In this document: in pieces, positions 51,644 through 60,802 of the stretch
Layout: the number at the start of each line of letters is the position of its first letter
Position numbering within the stretch: the stretch's first letter is position 1
Source of the DNA: Deltaproteobacteria bacterium
GTDB taxonomy: Bacteria; Bdellovibrionota; FAC87; UBA2466
NCBI GenBank assembly: GCA_016196825.1
Contig: JACPWY010000030.1
Coordinates: 29,870 to 93,869 of the forward strand
Direction of reading: 5' to 3'
DNA length: 64,000 nucleotides
Made by a program: the position numbers and the translations under genes
The notes under the pieces: generated by a model
Seen by the model: the letters and a program-made list of their open reading frames with translations, nothing else
Databases searched by the model: none
Told to the model about the DNA's origin: nothing

Positions 51644-53077
51644 ATGTCGGAGAAAAAAATAGCGGTGATTGGCGGAGGATTAGCAGGGTGCGAAGCCGCA
51701 CTTCAGGTGGCGAATCGCGGCTACCCGATCACTTTGTACGAGATGCGCCCGAAGGTCTCCACCGCCGCTCATTCAACCGATCAGCTCGCGGAGCTCGTCT
51801 GCAGCAACAGCTTCGGGTCGTTTTCCGATCACACTGCCCCCTGGATCCTCAAGCGCGAACTGAAGGAACTGAACTCCCAACTCCTGGCACTTAGTGAGCG
51901 CTGCGCTGTTCCAGCCGGTCGATCACTTGCGATCGACCGCAACCTCTTTGCGGAGGCCGCCACGGAAAAAGTGAGTTCTCACCCTCTCATCCATTTGGCC
52001 CGCGAGGAGGCGAAGGCGATCCCCGAAGACGGCATCACCATTCTGGCGACCGGACCACTCACCTCAGAATCGCTTGCCCGCTCCTTGGCGAGCGTCCTTG
52101 GCCAGGAGTCGCTCTACTTCTATGATGCGATCTCACCCATCGTCTCGACCGACAGCCTAGATTTCGACAAGATGTTTTGTCAGAGTCGATACGACAAGGG
52201 CGATCCCGATTTCTGGAACATCCCGCTGGATCGAGAGGCGTACGATCGTTTTATCAAGCAACTCCTCACAGGTGACGTGGTCCTTCCTCACAATTTCGAA
52301 AAGGCAAAATACTTCGAGGGGTGCATGCCCATCGAGGCAATTGCCGAACGCGGGCCACAAACACTGGCCTTTGGACCCATGAAGCCGGTGGGGCTCACTG
52401 ACCCCAAGACGGGGCGCCGGCCGTATGCCGTCATTCAGCTGCGGGCGGAAAATCGGGACCGGACCGCCTACAATCTCGTCGGCTTCCAAACGAAGCTCAA
52501 GTACCCGGAGCAGGAGAGAATTTTCCGGAACCTTCCCGGCCTGGAGAACGCCGAGTTCCTGCGACTGGGGAGCATGCACCGAAACACTTATATCGATTCT
52601 CCCCGCCACCTTCTTCCGACCCTTCAACTGAGGGCTCGCCCGAGTATATTGTTGGGCGGGCAGATTACGGGTACGGAGGGTTATGTCGAGTCGATCGCGA
52701 CCGGTCTGATCGCCGGCCTCAACGCTACCCGATTGATGTCAGGCCAAGCCCCAACCTTTCCACCCCTCGAAACGATGATCGGAGCACTCCTTGGCACTAT
52801 CTCCGATCCCCAACGAAAAGATTTTCAGCCGACCAACTCCAACATGGGACTCTTCCCGGCCCTTCCGCCGTTGCCAAAGGGCAAACGCTCAAAGCCCGAG
52901 CGCAACGAAGCACTCTCCGAGAGAGCTCGGTTAGGGTTCTCAAACTGGTGGGAAAAGATCACTCAGGAGACTTGTACGCGCCTCGAACCGCCCTTGGATG
53001 GGAGCCAAAACTTGGCAGTCCCGTTGACGATCCATTCGTGCCCGCCGCCGTCCCACTCAGACCCATCAGCTGGTTGA
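51644..53077 (+). CDS. trmFO: tRNA uracil-54 methyltransferase TrmFO
   Basis: 477 aa from ATG 51644; the upstream frame is noncoding. KIAVIGGGLAGCEAALQVANRG binds FAD; CSNSFGS and CMPIE contain the two reactive cysteines; GGQITGTEGYVESIA and NSNMGLFPALPPL close the family. Methylates U54 to T54 using methylene-tetrahydrofolate and FADH2. The last about 35 residues (after NWWEKIT) are not family-like and lie antisense to the neighbouring gene. Confidence 0.92.
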   Translation: MSEKKIAVIGGGLAGCEAALQVANRGYPITLYEMRPKVSTAAHSTDQLAELVCSNSFGSFSDHTAPWILKRELKELNSQLLALSERCAVPAGRSLAIDRNLFAEAATEKVSSHPLIHLAREEAKAIPEDGITILATGPLTSESLARSLASVLGQESLYFYDAISPIVSTDSLDFDKMFCQSRYDKGDPDFWNIPLDREAYDRFIKQLLTGDVVLPHNFEKAKYFEGCMPIEAIAERGPQTLAFGPMKPVGLTDPKTGRRPYAVIQLRAENRDRTAYNLVGFQTKLKYPEQERIFRNLPGLENAEFLRLGSMHRNTYIDSPRHLLPTLQLRARPSILLGGQITGTEGYVESIATGLIAGLNATRLMSGQAPTFPPLETMIGALLGTISDPQRKDFQPTNSNMGLFPALPPLPKGKRSKPERNEALSERARLGFSNWWEKITQETCTRLEPPLDGSQNLAVPLTIHSCPPPSHSDPSAG

Positions 53078-53738
53078 GCGGGCTCCGCGAACCGGGCGGC
53101 AAAGAGTTGGCGTTGGCCATTTGCTGTTGTGGCCCAATTTGCATCGCGGGCGTCTTCATCATCGACTTGCCGATCATTCCGATCGCCTCGATCTGAGTCT
53201 TCGAATCCTCATCAATGGCCTTCACAACATTGTCCGTAATCGCGCCCATGGTAGAGGCCGACTCGCCCCCGCCCCCTTGGCTCGCTTTGCTCAGACTCTC
53301 GAGAAGTTTTGAGTTGTCCTCTTTCGGCTGGGATTCTTTGAGAGAATTGAAAAAAGTCTGAAGGCCCTTTTCCTGCCCCGACTGAAAGGTTTTTAGATTT
53401 TCCTGCAACCCTTTGGAGGTCTCGGCCCCAAGCTTTGTGATTTCATTGGCGGCCTCGCGGCTCCCGCTGTTCCCGCCTCCACCGCCGCCCATTCCACCCA
53501 ACATTCCCATCATTCCCATTCCGCCGCCCATGCCCATTCCCATACCAGCGCCCATTCCGCCCATACCATATGGATTCATCCCGCCGTTCATTCCACCGTA
53601 CATCCCGCCAGGATAAGCTGGGGCACCCACACCTCGGCGCGCTTCAGTCTTCAACCCCTCCGGTGCAACGACTCCGTGTTCGGCCAAGCCGGCTGATGAG
53701 AAAAGAGCAAGAGACAATATGGCTATTGAGCACTTCAT
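52959..53738 (-). CDS. Met/Gly-rich secreted protein
   Basis: 259 aa from ATG 53738 with signal peptide MKCSIAILSLALFSSAGLA. Residues about 40-95 are a low-complexity run of repeated Met-Gly units (GGMNPYGMGGMGAG, then a polyglycine stretch), followed by a helical, Gln/Ser-rich segment (FFNSLKESQPKEDNSKLLESLSKA). Looks like a surface or envelope structural protein. Its 3' end overlaps trmFO by 119 bp in the opposite direction. No known family. Confidence 0.5.
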   Translation of the reverse strand: MKCSIAILSLALFSSAGLAEHGVVAPEGLKTEARRGVGAPAYPGGMYGGMNGGMNPYGMGGMGAGMGMGMGGGMGMMGMLGGMGGGGGGNSGSREAANEITKLGAETSKGLQENLKTFQSGQEKGLQTFFNSLKESQPKEDNSKLLESLSKASQGGGGESASTMGAITDNVVKAIDEDSKTQIEAIGMIGKSMMKTPAMQIGPQQQMANANSLPPGSRSPLNQLMGLSGTAAGTNGSSTGLPSFGSHPRAVRGAYKSPE

Positions 53739-53805
53739 AGGGTTCACAGATTAGAGATGCACACGGCCTGCCAAGCGGCTGCCGCAGGCTTTGAGAGGAT
53801 TTGCT

Positions 53806-53820
53806 GTATACCGTGTATAC
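53806..53820. promoter_or_regulatory. Palindrome GTATAC-CGT-GTATAC
   Basis: A perfect 6-bp repeat pair, similar to the hicAB site at 43700, and about 70 bp before the start of the Met/Gly-rich gene on the minus strand. Possible operator. Confidence 0.4.
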
Positions 53821-53839
53821 GGATGGCCCCAAAAATACC

Positions 53840-53872
53840 AACGGCGGTCGGTCACAAAGACCGACCGCCGTT
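53840..53872. repeat. Strong 13-bp hairpin
   Basis: AACGGCGGTCGGT and ACCGACCGCCGTT are exact complements around a 7-base loop (CACAAAG). In the minus direction GGTATTTTTGG follows, so it could stop transcription going left; no minus-strand gene lies to its right to be ended, so its purpose is unclear. Confidence 0.5.
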
Positions 53873-53874
53873 AG

Positions 53875-54063
53875 GTGCCTTCCGTCCCGCGCATCAAGAC
53901 TCAAAAACTTCTGCTCAGCTTCCGATTTTCCCGCGTCCTATTCGAGCTTTATGAATTGCAAGGGAGAGACCAACCCAATCTGCGGCAGCGAAAAATCGAT
54001 AAGGTTCTGTTATCCCTCGCCCTTGCCAAATTCCCAGGCGTTCGACGGAATCTCGACAGCTGA
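53875..54063 (+). CDS. Possible small basic protein
   Basis: A GTG-start frame right after the hairpin encodes 62 residues, including RDQPNLRQRKIDKVLL and LALAKFPGVRRNLDS, with helix-like protein composition. No ribosome site or family. Other frames here look like noise; kept only as a candidate. Confidence 0.3.
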   Translation: MPSVPRIKTQKLLLSFRFSRVLFELYELQGRDQPNLRQRKIDKVLLSLALAKFPGVRRNLDS

Positions 54064-54225
54064 AGAACTTTTTGACACAAAAGCGCCGAATTTTAGGAAC
54101 TCCTTCAAGAATTCAATGGCTTAACAAATTGTGAAGATTGTGTGGGCACCCCCTAAACCCCAACAAATAAAAAGTCCGCAGACCTCAACCTCTCCCAACC
54201 TTTTGCCGATAGGTGTCATAGCGGT

Positions 54226-55473
54226 ATGACTCTGCTTAAACGCTCATGGCTTGGTCTTTGTGTGATGGCTCTCGCCCTCGGCAATGGGCGTCTGCACGCC
54301 GAACCCGAAACGAGTCCCTCGCCCTCTGTGGAGCCGGCGCCATTGGCCGCGCCATCCCTTTCTCCGATTGCAAACAATGACCCGCAACCGATCACTACCG
54401 AGGACGCAGACGATGAAGACGACGAGGAAGAAACACCACCCTCAGTCGTCGTGACGCCTGTGGGTGAGGGGGGAAAAGATCCCTCACTCGCTCTGGAACT
54501 CGCTGACCCCGATCCCAGCCCAGCCGAGTCACTCCCGAAAATGGCCCCGGATAAGGCGGACACCAAGATCGAAGAGGCCAAGGTCGCCGATCCCAATAAG
54601 AGCGTGGATCTCGCCAAGTCGGCCGAAGTTCCAAAAGTTGATGATTCCAAGAAGACTCCAGAACCGGCGACCACCGTTGCCGCAACAGCGCCAGAAACGA
54701 CTGCCCCTGCGGCCGTCACTACAGCACCACCGGTCCAAAACTCCGAGCCGGCCCCTCCCGCTGCGCCAGTTATCGCCGCGACACCGCCTACCCAGGTTAC
54801 GGAGACGACCGCTCCCCCTGCGCCCGACGTTGTAACAATTCCAATCCCGATAGCGGCGCCAGTCGTAGTGGCCGCGCCGCCTCCGGCACCACTCATCGTG
54901 GCACCTCCTCAACCGGCCCCCGGCACCGCGATCGTCACTTTGCCGTCCGATGAGCCCTATTACCCCGGCCCTTTTGCCCCCATCGTCTTGTCGGCCCTCA
55001 TTCAGCAACACAAAGAAGGCGGGCCGCTGCCGATCAACCTGAGCCGCATCCCAGTCCTGGGTGACACAAACAAGAACGCCAACACCGCGCCAGGTGTTTC
55101 GCGCGCCGAGGTGGAAGCAGCCCTTCTGACTCCTGCTCTCCCCGAAGTTTCAATCATCCTGAATGGAAAGAGTTTTATTCCCTCGGTCTTTCGCATCCGC
55201 TCCGGCATTAAGACCAAACTTTTTTTCACGAGCGTGCAGAAAAAACCCTCGGCCGTCGTGATTGAAAAGCTGACCGTACAACGTTGGATCGCTCAGCACG
55301 ACTCCCAATTTGGACAGGCCCCCGTCCGAGAACGCCCCCGCAAAGAAGACGACTCGATCAATCGCGAAGTGAATTCGCAAAAGATGACCGAAATTGTTTT
55401 AGACCCACAACCCGGCAAATACGGATTTCATGATCCTCTCTCGGGCGCCCGTGGGGAAATCATCGTGGAGTAG
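54226..55473 (+). CDS. Secreted protein with Pro/Ala-rich spacer and cupredoxin-like domain
   Basis: 415 aa. Signal peptide LLKRSWLGLCVMALALGNGRLHA. Residues about 28-240 are an acidic then Pro/Ala/Thr-rich linker with no folded domain. The C-terminal about 120 residues (VSIILNGKSFIPSVFRIRSGIKTKLFFTS ... MTEIVLDPQPGKYGFHDPL) have cupredoxin strand order but no copper-ligand set (no His-Cys-Met cluster). Followed 6 bp later by cpaF, so the two are one unit. Possibly a periplasmic adaptor. Confidence 0.6.
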   Translation: MTLLKRSWLGLCVMALALGNGRLHAEPETSPSPSVEPAPLAAPSLSPIANNDPQPITTEDADDEDDEEETPPSVVVTPVGEGGKDPSLALELADPDPSPAESLPKMAPDKADTKIEEAKVADPNKSVDLAKSAEVPKVDDSKKTPEPATTVAATAPETTAPAAVTTAPPVQNSEPAPPAAPVIAATPPTQVTETTAPPAPDVVTIPIPIAAPVVVAAPPPAPLIVAPPQPAPGTAIVTLPSDEPYYPGPFAPIVLSALIQQHKEGGPLPINLSRIPVLGDTNKNANTAPGVSRAEVEAALLTPALPEVSIILNGKSFIPSVFRIRSGIKTKLFFTSVQKKPSAVVIEKLTVQRWIAQHDSQFGQAPVRERPRKEDDSINREVNSQKMTEIVLDPQPGKYGFHDPLSGARGEIIVE

Positions 55474-55479
55474 AATTCC

Positions 55480-56589
55480 ATGTCCGTCTTTGAAACATCC
55501 GTACAGGTATTTCTCGCCCCCGTTCTCAAATACCTCAAAGACGAATCCGTCACCGAGATCATGATCAACGGCCCTCAGAACATCTTCATCGAACGCAAAG
55601 GTTTTGTGGAAAAGGTGGATGCTAAGTTTGAGGATGAAAACTCGTTGATGGCCGCAGTCCGCAATATTTCCCAATTCGTCGGTCGCCCCATCGACAATGA
55701 GCATCCCTTTCTCGATGCGCGTCTCCCTGACGGCTCGCGCATCCATGCCGTCGTTCCACCCATCGCGCGCAATGGCACCACTGTCGCCATCCGAAAGTTT
55801 TCGAAGGATCGGTTGGCCCTAAAGGATCTCATCTCTCGGGGCACACTCACTGCGGATGCAGCACGATTCTTGGACGTTTGCCTTTACCTCAAGAAAAACA
55901 TCATCGTCTCGGGAGGCACCGGTACCGGCAAGACCACCATTCTCGGCATCATGGCGAGCCGAGTGCAACCAGGGCAAAGGATCGTGGTCCTGGAGGACAG
56001 CGCCGAGCTCAAGGTGCACAGCGACCACGTTGTTTTTTTCGAAGCTCGCCCGGCCGACGAGTTCGGCAAAGGCCAGGTCACACTGCGCGACCTCGTAAAA
56101 TCCTCGCTCCGTCTGCGCCCCGATCGCGTAATTGTCGGCGAGGTGAGATCGGCCGAGGCGCTCGATCTGATCAGCTCCATGAATACCGGCCACAGCGGGT
56201 CGATGGGCACCGTTCACTCCAATAATCCGAAGGAATGCCTGATCCGCCTGGAGACGCTCGCGCTCATGAGCGAGACCACCGTCCCGGTCCAGGCCGTTCG
56301 GGCACAGGTGGCCGCAGCGATCAACATTGTGCTTCAGCTCTCACGCATGCAGGACGGCTCCCGAAAGGTGACCCACATCTCGGAAGGCCTCGGCATGGAC
56401 CTCAACGGGAACTACAAGACCCAAGACATCTATCTCTTCGAACAGACCGGCCGAGATCAAGACGGCAAGGTGCTCGGCGACCTTAAGGCAACAGGCGCCA
56501 TTCCCACATTCATGCGGGAGATCGAGGTCAACCAACTACCGTTTACCCGCGACATGATCACCAAAAAAGATCCCCCTAAAGCAGCATAG
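55480..56589 (+). CDS. cpaF: CpaF/TadA-type secretion ATPase, stand-alone
   Basis: 369 aa. N-terminal domain (VTEIMINGPQNIFIERKG), Walker A GGTGTGKTT near 150, Walker B-like LEDSAEL and RLRPDRVIVGEVRSAEAL, plus the His box in GSMGTVHSNNPKECL. Powers assembly of Flp-type pili or secretion in tad clusters, but no tadB/C, rcpA or flp gene is adjacent. It follows the cupredoxin-like gene directly. Ends with a Lys-rich tail. Confidence 0.85.
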   Translation: MSVFETSVQVFLAPVLKYLKDESVTEIMINGPQNIFIERKGFVEKVDAKFEDENSLMAAVRNISQFVGRPIDNEHPFLDARLPDGSRIHAVVPPIARNGTTVAIRKFSKDRLALKDLISRGTLTADAARFLDVCLYLKKNIIVSGGTGTGKTTILGIMASRVQPGQRIVVLEDSAELKVHSDHVVFFEARPADEFGKGQVTLRDLVKSSLRLRPDRVIVGEVRSAEALDLISSMNTGHSGSMGTVHSNNPKECLIRLETLALMSETTVPVQAVRAQVAAAINIVLQLSRMQDGSRKVTHISEGLGMDLNGNYKTQDIYLFEQTGRDQDGKVLGDLKATGAIPTFMREIEVNQLPFTRDMITKKDPPKAA

Positions 56590-56644
56590 AAAAGGGAACC
56601 AAAGAATTGAGGCGGCGAGAAAGTGTGTGGTCAGCTCTGTGGAG

Positions 56645-59200
56645 TTAGATGGTGGAGAGCTCTTTGAGGTGGTCGAGGAGTTGGAGGGTTTGTTCGGCGT
56701 TTTCGGTCCAGGGACTAATTCTAATCTGGGGTTTTGGCCCTTCTGCTGAGGAGGTTGCGACGCCAAGATTTTCAGCCAATTGGAGCGCGCAACCGTAGTT
56801 TTGCAATGACACCGATTCCGGGAATCCGAGCTTCTCGTCAGTAAGGAGCTGCTGTCCCTCTTTGAGAACCCTCTGGAGAAGGGCCTTCTTGTCCAGGTGG
56901 AGCGAGGCATTCTTCTTCATGAACCCAAAGGCAGTATGATAACTTTCGATCAGATCGCCCAGAAGGGCGCGCATCACCCGCTTGCCCGCCTCCTTGCCAA
57001 AGTGATCACTGGTCGCTCTGACCACATTGCGAATAGGCAGCTGCTTCCAATCATCATGGTTCGATATATAGGCTAGCGATCGATCCACCTCTTCCATGAA
57101 GGCGGGGCTCGCTGCGAAAAAGAAATCGAACTTGAACAGGTTCCTCAACTTGAGCGCAGTCCGAAAGACGGACTGCTCATCCACACCAGGGTGAGTCACG
57201 AATTTCTCCTCGTACAGAAGACTCAACACGGCTATCGATGAGACCACGAAGCAGTGAACCGCATTGTTCCGATAAAAAACCAGCGACGATCGACGGTCCC
57301 GATCCGTTTCAAATGACAACGGCAACGATCCTTCGATGGTGTTCACGATCCCCGTGCGATGAAAATCCCTGAGAAGGCTCTCAATGGCTCGCCGAGAAAA
57401 ATCGGCATCGGGCAGAGTGACGGGGTGGCCAAAATGGCGAGCGTATGAATCCAGCTTGCTAGCTACATGGGTGATCTGCTCGAGCGTCACAGGCTCACTC
57501 TGACCCAAGAGGATCGTGACAAGAATGGACTTCGGGGTGATCGGAGTCACCGAATTGATACGCGCCGAAAGATCAAATGCGGTCTTCTGCAGAAGTCGCC
57601 GCTCATCGATGTTGGCCTCCCCCGCGGCCCGGAAGATCTCCTTCGCCGAGACCGCTTCACCCAATCTGACATAGACCTTGCCGATATTTCGGCCCAGCAC
57701 ACTGCGAGATCGGATGAGTGCCCGCGCACCTTCCTTTTCCTTTTGCCCTCCAGCTAGCTCCTTGGCGTAGCTCTTCTGCTCCAACACCTCATCATAACTG
57801 ATCGAAATCGGAAAGAGAGCGATGTCATCACACAACCGGTTCTGAAACGTCTCAAGGACCATCTTGAGCATCCCGTAGGTGGGGGGCAGCATTTTCCCGG
57901 TGCGGCTCCTGGTCCCCTCGAGAAAAAACAGAATATTGAATCGATTTTGAATGAGGAATGCTACGTATTTCTTAAGAAGCGTGGAATAGAGGCGGTCGCC
58001 TCGAAATGACCGCTGAATGAAAAAGGCTCCGGCCCTTCGAAGAAGGCCCCCAACCGGCCAAAAGGAGAGATTCACCCCCGCTACGATGTGGGGGGTCACT
58101 ATGTCCTGCAAGAAGAGAAGGTAGGGAACCACCATGTAATCGAAATGGCTTCTGTGAGCCGAAATAAACACAGCCGGTTTCTGCTTTAAGGTCTCCTTGA
58201 GTTTGTCGAGCTCCTCTTCCCTGTAATCAAGGCCGTCGAAGACTCGGGTGAATACGTAGGTCAGAAAAACGTACAGGATCTCGACAAACCGATACGTATA
58301 GTTGGCAACGAGCTCGGTCAGGTTTTGGTAGGCCCGAAGCATAAGCTTTCGCTTTTCCACCCCCTGTTCGCGGCTCAATTCATCGAGAAGCGCCTGCACT
58401 TCTGGGTCGTGAAGAATCGTCTCTTTGACCGCCGTTGGCGACACATAGCGCGGCCCAAGCTTGATTCGCATCTCTTCGTTTGTCGCGATCAGAATTCGCC
58501 GCCGCGCGGACTTGGCGATGCGCATCCCTTCATCCTCGCCCAAATCACCAGCGGAGGTCGTTCCCGACTCGATTATGAGAAATGGGCTCAAACCCTTCAC
58601 CGTCGAATCCTTTCGCCGACGTATCAGGTACCACATCTTCCCGACCAGGTTGGGACGAGAGCTGAGCCCAAAAAGGTATTCGCTCAAGTTGCGGCCCGCT
58701 CCACGGATATGCTTCCTCCAGGTGATAACAACCGGAGCTACGGCGATGGCCGGGGTCACGCCTGAAGCGAGCCCCTCCTTGTAAATTTGTGAAAGAAGAA
58801 GTTCGAGTCGGGTTGGAGTGAACGGGCGCCGCCGCTCATCTTGCCGGCAAAAGATGAGACGAATGCCTTGGGTGTTTTTGTCGAGGAAGGTGGAGGCCCA
58901 AGATCGTTTCCGGAAGAGAAGAGAGAAAAAAAGCGCCGGCTTTCCTAAAAGTTGAAGCGCAAGATTGTTGGTGATCAGGATGGGCTCCAACCCCTCCCGA
59001 CGACACCAGCTTGAAAGAATGAGCCACTCGACGAGGCCACCCGAGGTGAGCGAAAAAAAAATCGGCCCCTGCTGCAGCCGGGTCTTGAGCGCCTCCACTG
59101 GCATTTCAAATTCAAACCGGACGAAGACCCGCTCGGCTATCCACTGCCATAAGCTGTCGATCATCCGGTACAGCGCGTTCAAGACAATCCCCAAAAACAA
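56645..59200 (-). CDS. plsB: Glycerol-3-phosphate 1-O-acyltransferase PlsB
   Basis: 851 aa, the length of E. coli PlsB. Block I HRSHFDYMVVPY, block II GAFFIQRSFRGDRLYSTLL, block III FFLEGTRSRTGKMLPPTYGML, block IV ALFPISISYDEVLE are in order in the middle third. Puts the first acyl chain on glycerol-3-phosphate at the inner membrane. Convergent with cpaF, 55 bp apart. Its partner PlsC-like enzyme is encoded at 9 kb. Confidence 0.93.
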   Translation of the reverse strand: MFLGIVLNALYRMIDSLWQWIAERVFVRFEFEMPVEALKTRLQQGPIFFSLTSGGLVEWLILSSWCRREGLEPILITNNLALQLLGKPALFFSLLFRKRSWASTFLDKNTQGIRLIFCRQDERRRPFTPTRLELLLSQIYKEGLASGVTPAIAVAPVVITWRKHIRGAGRNLSEYLFGLSSRPNLVGKMWYLIRRRKDSTVKGLSPFLIIESGTTSAGDLGEDEGMRIAKSARRRILIATNEEMRIKLGPRYVSPTAVKETILHDPEVQALLDELSREQGVEKRKLMLRAYQNLTELVANYTYRFVEILYVFLTYVFTRVFDGLDYREEELDKLKETLKQKPAVFISAHRSHFDYMVVPYLLFLQDIVTPHIVAGVNLSFWPVGGLLRRAGAFFIQRSFRGDRLYSTLLKKYVAFLIQNRFNILFFLEGTRSRTGKMLPPTYGMLKMVLETFQNRLCDDIALFPISISYDEVLEQKSYAKELAGGQKEKEGARALIRSRSVLGRNIGKVYVRLGEAVSAKEIFRAAGEANIDERRLLQKTAFDLSARINSVTPITPKSILVTILLGQSEPVTLEQITHVASKLDSYARHFGHPVTLPDADFSRRAIESLLRDFHRTGIVNTIEGSLPLSFETDRDRRSSLVFYRNNAVHCFVVSSIAVLSLLYEEKFVTHPGVDEQSVFRTALKLRNLFKFDFFFAASPAFMEEVDRSLAYISNHDDWKQLPIRNVVRATSDHFGKEAGKRVMRALLGDLIESYHTAFGFMKKNASLHLDKKALLQRVLKEGQQLLTDEKLGFPESVSLQNYGCALQLAENLGVATSSAEGPKPQIRISPWTENAEQTLQLLDHLKELSTI

Positions 59201-59368
59201 GGCCCCGGGTAAAGCGATACAAAGTTCGTTTTTACCCGAGGCCTTTGAAATTAAGAAGGGACCCTTTTGTAGTGGTGGTGCTTTACGGCAAGAGGCCCCT
59301 TCTATACAGCGCAGCTAACGTGCTACTCAGCAAAACCCTTTCTCTTGCAGATAGGAGTGAAGTTAGAC

Positions 59369-59391
59369 GCGTTGCGTTCAATGCGCAACGC
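59369..59391. repeat. 8-bp hairpin upstream of plsB
   Basis: GCGTTGCG and CGCAACGC pair across TTCAATG. It sits between plsB and the GYF gene with no T-run on either side, so a terminator is unlikely; an operator or RNA stem is possible. Confidence 0.35.
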
Positions 59392-59428
59392 ATAAAAACA
59401 GATTCTCTAACTGGTGGCTTTTTTTGCC

Positions 59429-60790
59429 TTATTCGTCCAGGGCCTTTGTGGAGGCATCGGCGGGTTTCACGGCTTCGTGGAGGCGGGATTTGGGAAACTG
59501 GGTCTTAAACCGCGTTTCCAGCGAGACCAACATTTGAGGCGTTGTCAGAGTCTCCTTAAGGAGCTTGTTCTTCTCGATTTCAGAATAGCGGGCTCTCTCC
59601 TTGGTGAAATTGGTCTCGACCAAGGTCCAGCGATCCTCGGTGAGCCAGAATACAAATCGAATATTCTTGAGAATGTCGCGACTGAGCGTCACATCACCGT
59701 TGTAGGTCCCCACGACCCGATAGTTACCATCTTTATCGCGCTTGAGTTCCACGAGGGGCCGCTGAGGCATGTGCACCTGGGGCAATTCTGTCTCGATGAA
59801 GCTGACCAATGAATCCACAAAATAGCGAGAGATGCGCGCGAAAAGATCGGCCACCTGCTCATCGGGGGATTTCAGATAATACGCAAACGGGTGTGGCACC
59901 CCGGGGAAAGTCGTCTCAAATTTTCTCACGAGCTCAATCGCCTTGGTGGAGTTGTTGAGCGGCCCGAGAAGGAGCTCCACTTGCTGAAGCAGATACTCGG
60001 GCTTCTTCGTCTGCTGAAACGAGAGCTCAAGGGCATTGAGCGCATCGGGATAGGAGGGCTGCTCGCCCTTGAAGTATTGGACCGCCTCAGTCGGCCGATT
60101 GGCGGAGATGAGGATCCGGCCGATGTCACTATAGCGTTGGCTCCGACGATAATAGTCGACGGCGGAATCCAGCGCGAGCTTCCCGACCTGATCGTTCGAG
60201 TTCTCCTTCACAAGTTTCACAAACGTCGCCAGGGACTGGTCGGAATTGAGCAGGATTTCGCCGACGGCCTTCCGGTATTCCAGATCGCGGCGATCCAATT
60301 TCTTGCCAGCCGCCTGCGGAATCGGGTCGGTTGGCAAAGCCTCCTTCGGCCCCATGAGCATGGTGAAAAGATAGAAGCCGGCCGCCCCAAGAAAGCCAAC
60401 AACAATGAAGGTCCCTAAGAAAAAATGGAGGCGGAAACGCAAGAAGAAATTCCCTGTTCCACCACCTGCGTCTGTGTCGTCAAAGACCGGGTTGAGCCCC
60501 TCTTCTTTGGTCGCGAAGGTGGAGAAGCTATCGTCCCCTTTCTTGCGAGTGAAATTCAGCGGAGCGGGCTCTGTCGTGACCTTGGTGGCGTGGCTTGAAC
60601 CGGTAGCGATGTCACGAAGGATCTCGCCAGCGGGCTTCCAATCGTCGAGCCCCTCAAACCAGACGAGGGCATCATCGGTGATTTTTCCCGATCGCCACTG
60701 GGACAGAATATCATCTTCGGAAAACGGCCCTGTCTGCTGCCCTCCAATACCCAGGAAGTATTGGCGTAGCTGCTGGCCTGGCTGACCCAT
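59429..60790 (-). CDS. GYF-domain membrane protein
   Basis: 453 aa. The N-terminus is a GYF_2 module (YFLGIGGQQTGPFSEDDILSQWRSG ... DALVWFEGLDDWKPAGEI), seen in Myxococcota/Bdellovibrionota membrane proteins. Then a charged linker, one transmembrane helix (FFLGTFIVVGFLGAAGFYLFTM) near 145, and a helical region of TPR-like repeats (LALDSAVDYYRRSQRYSDIGRIL, YLLQQVELLLGPLNNSTKAIEL). GYF domains bind Pro-rich peptides inside. Co-directional with the TIGR04552-like gene, 12 bp apart. Confidence 0.7.
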   Translation of the reverse strand: MGQPGQQLRQYFLGIGGQQTGPFSEDDILSQWRSGKITDDALVWFEGLDDWKPAGEILRDIATGSSHATKVTTEPAPLNFTRKKGDDSFSTFATKEEGLNPVFDDTDAGGGTGNFFLRFRLHFFLGTFIVVGFLGAAGFYLFTMLMGPKEALPTDPIPQAAGKKLDRRDLEYRKAVGEILLNSDQSLATFVKLVKENSNDQVGKLALDSAVDYYRRSQRYSDIGRILISANRPTEAVQYFKGEQPSYPDALNALELSFQQTKKPEYLLQQVELLLGPLNNSTKAIELVRKFETTFPGVPHPFAYYLKSPDEQVADLFARISRYFVDSLVSFIETELPQVHMPQRPLVELKRDKDGNYRVVGTYNGDVTLSRDILKNIRFVFWLTEDRWTLVETNFTKERARYSEIEKNKLLKETLTTPQMLVSLETRFKTQFPKSRLHEAVKPADASTKALDE

Positions 60791-60802
60791 CCTGCAATTA
60801 TA

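Larger units (their letters stand above)
53739..54225. other. Gene-poor region with palindrome, hairpin and one possible small gene
   Basis: Contains the GTATAC palindrome, the 13-bp hairpin, and a GTG-start frame 53875-54063 described separately. The rest to 54225 shows only AT-rich promoter-like sequence for the 54226 gene. Confidence 0.5.

Noticed and set aside
53840..53872. Rho-independent terminator
   Set aside because: The T-run is only on the minus side and no minus-strand gene to the right needs it.
54216..54896. 226-aa minus-strand Gly/Ala/Ser-rich frame
   Set aside because: Antisense of the Pro/Ala-rich linker of the cupredoxin-like protein; low complexity only.
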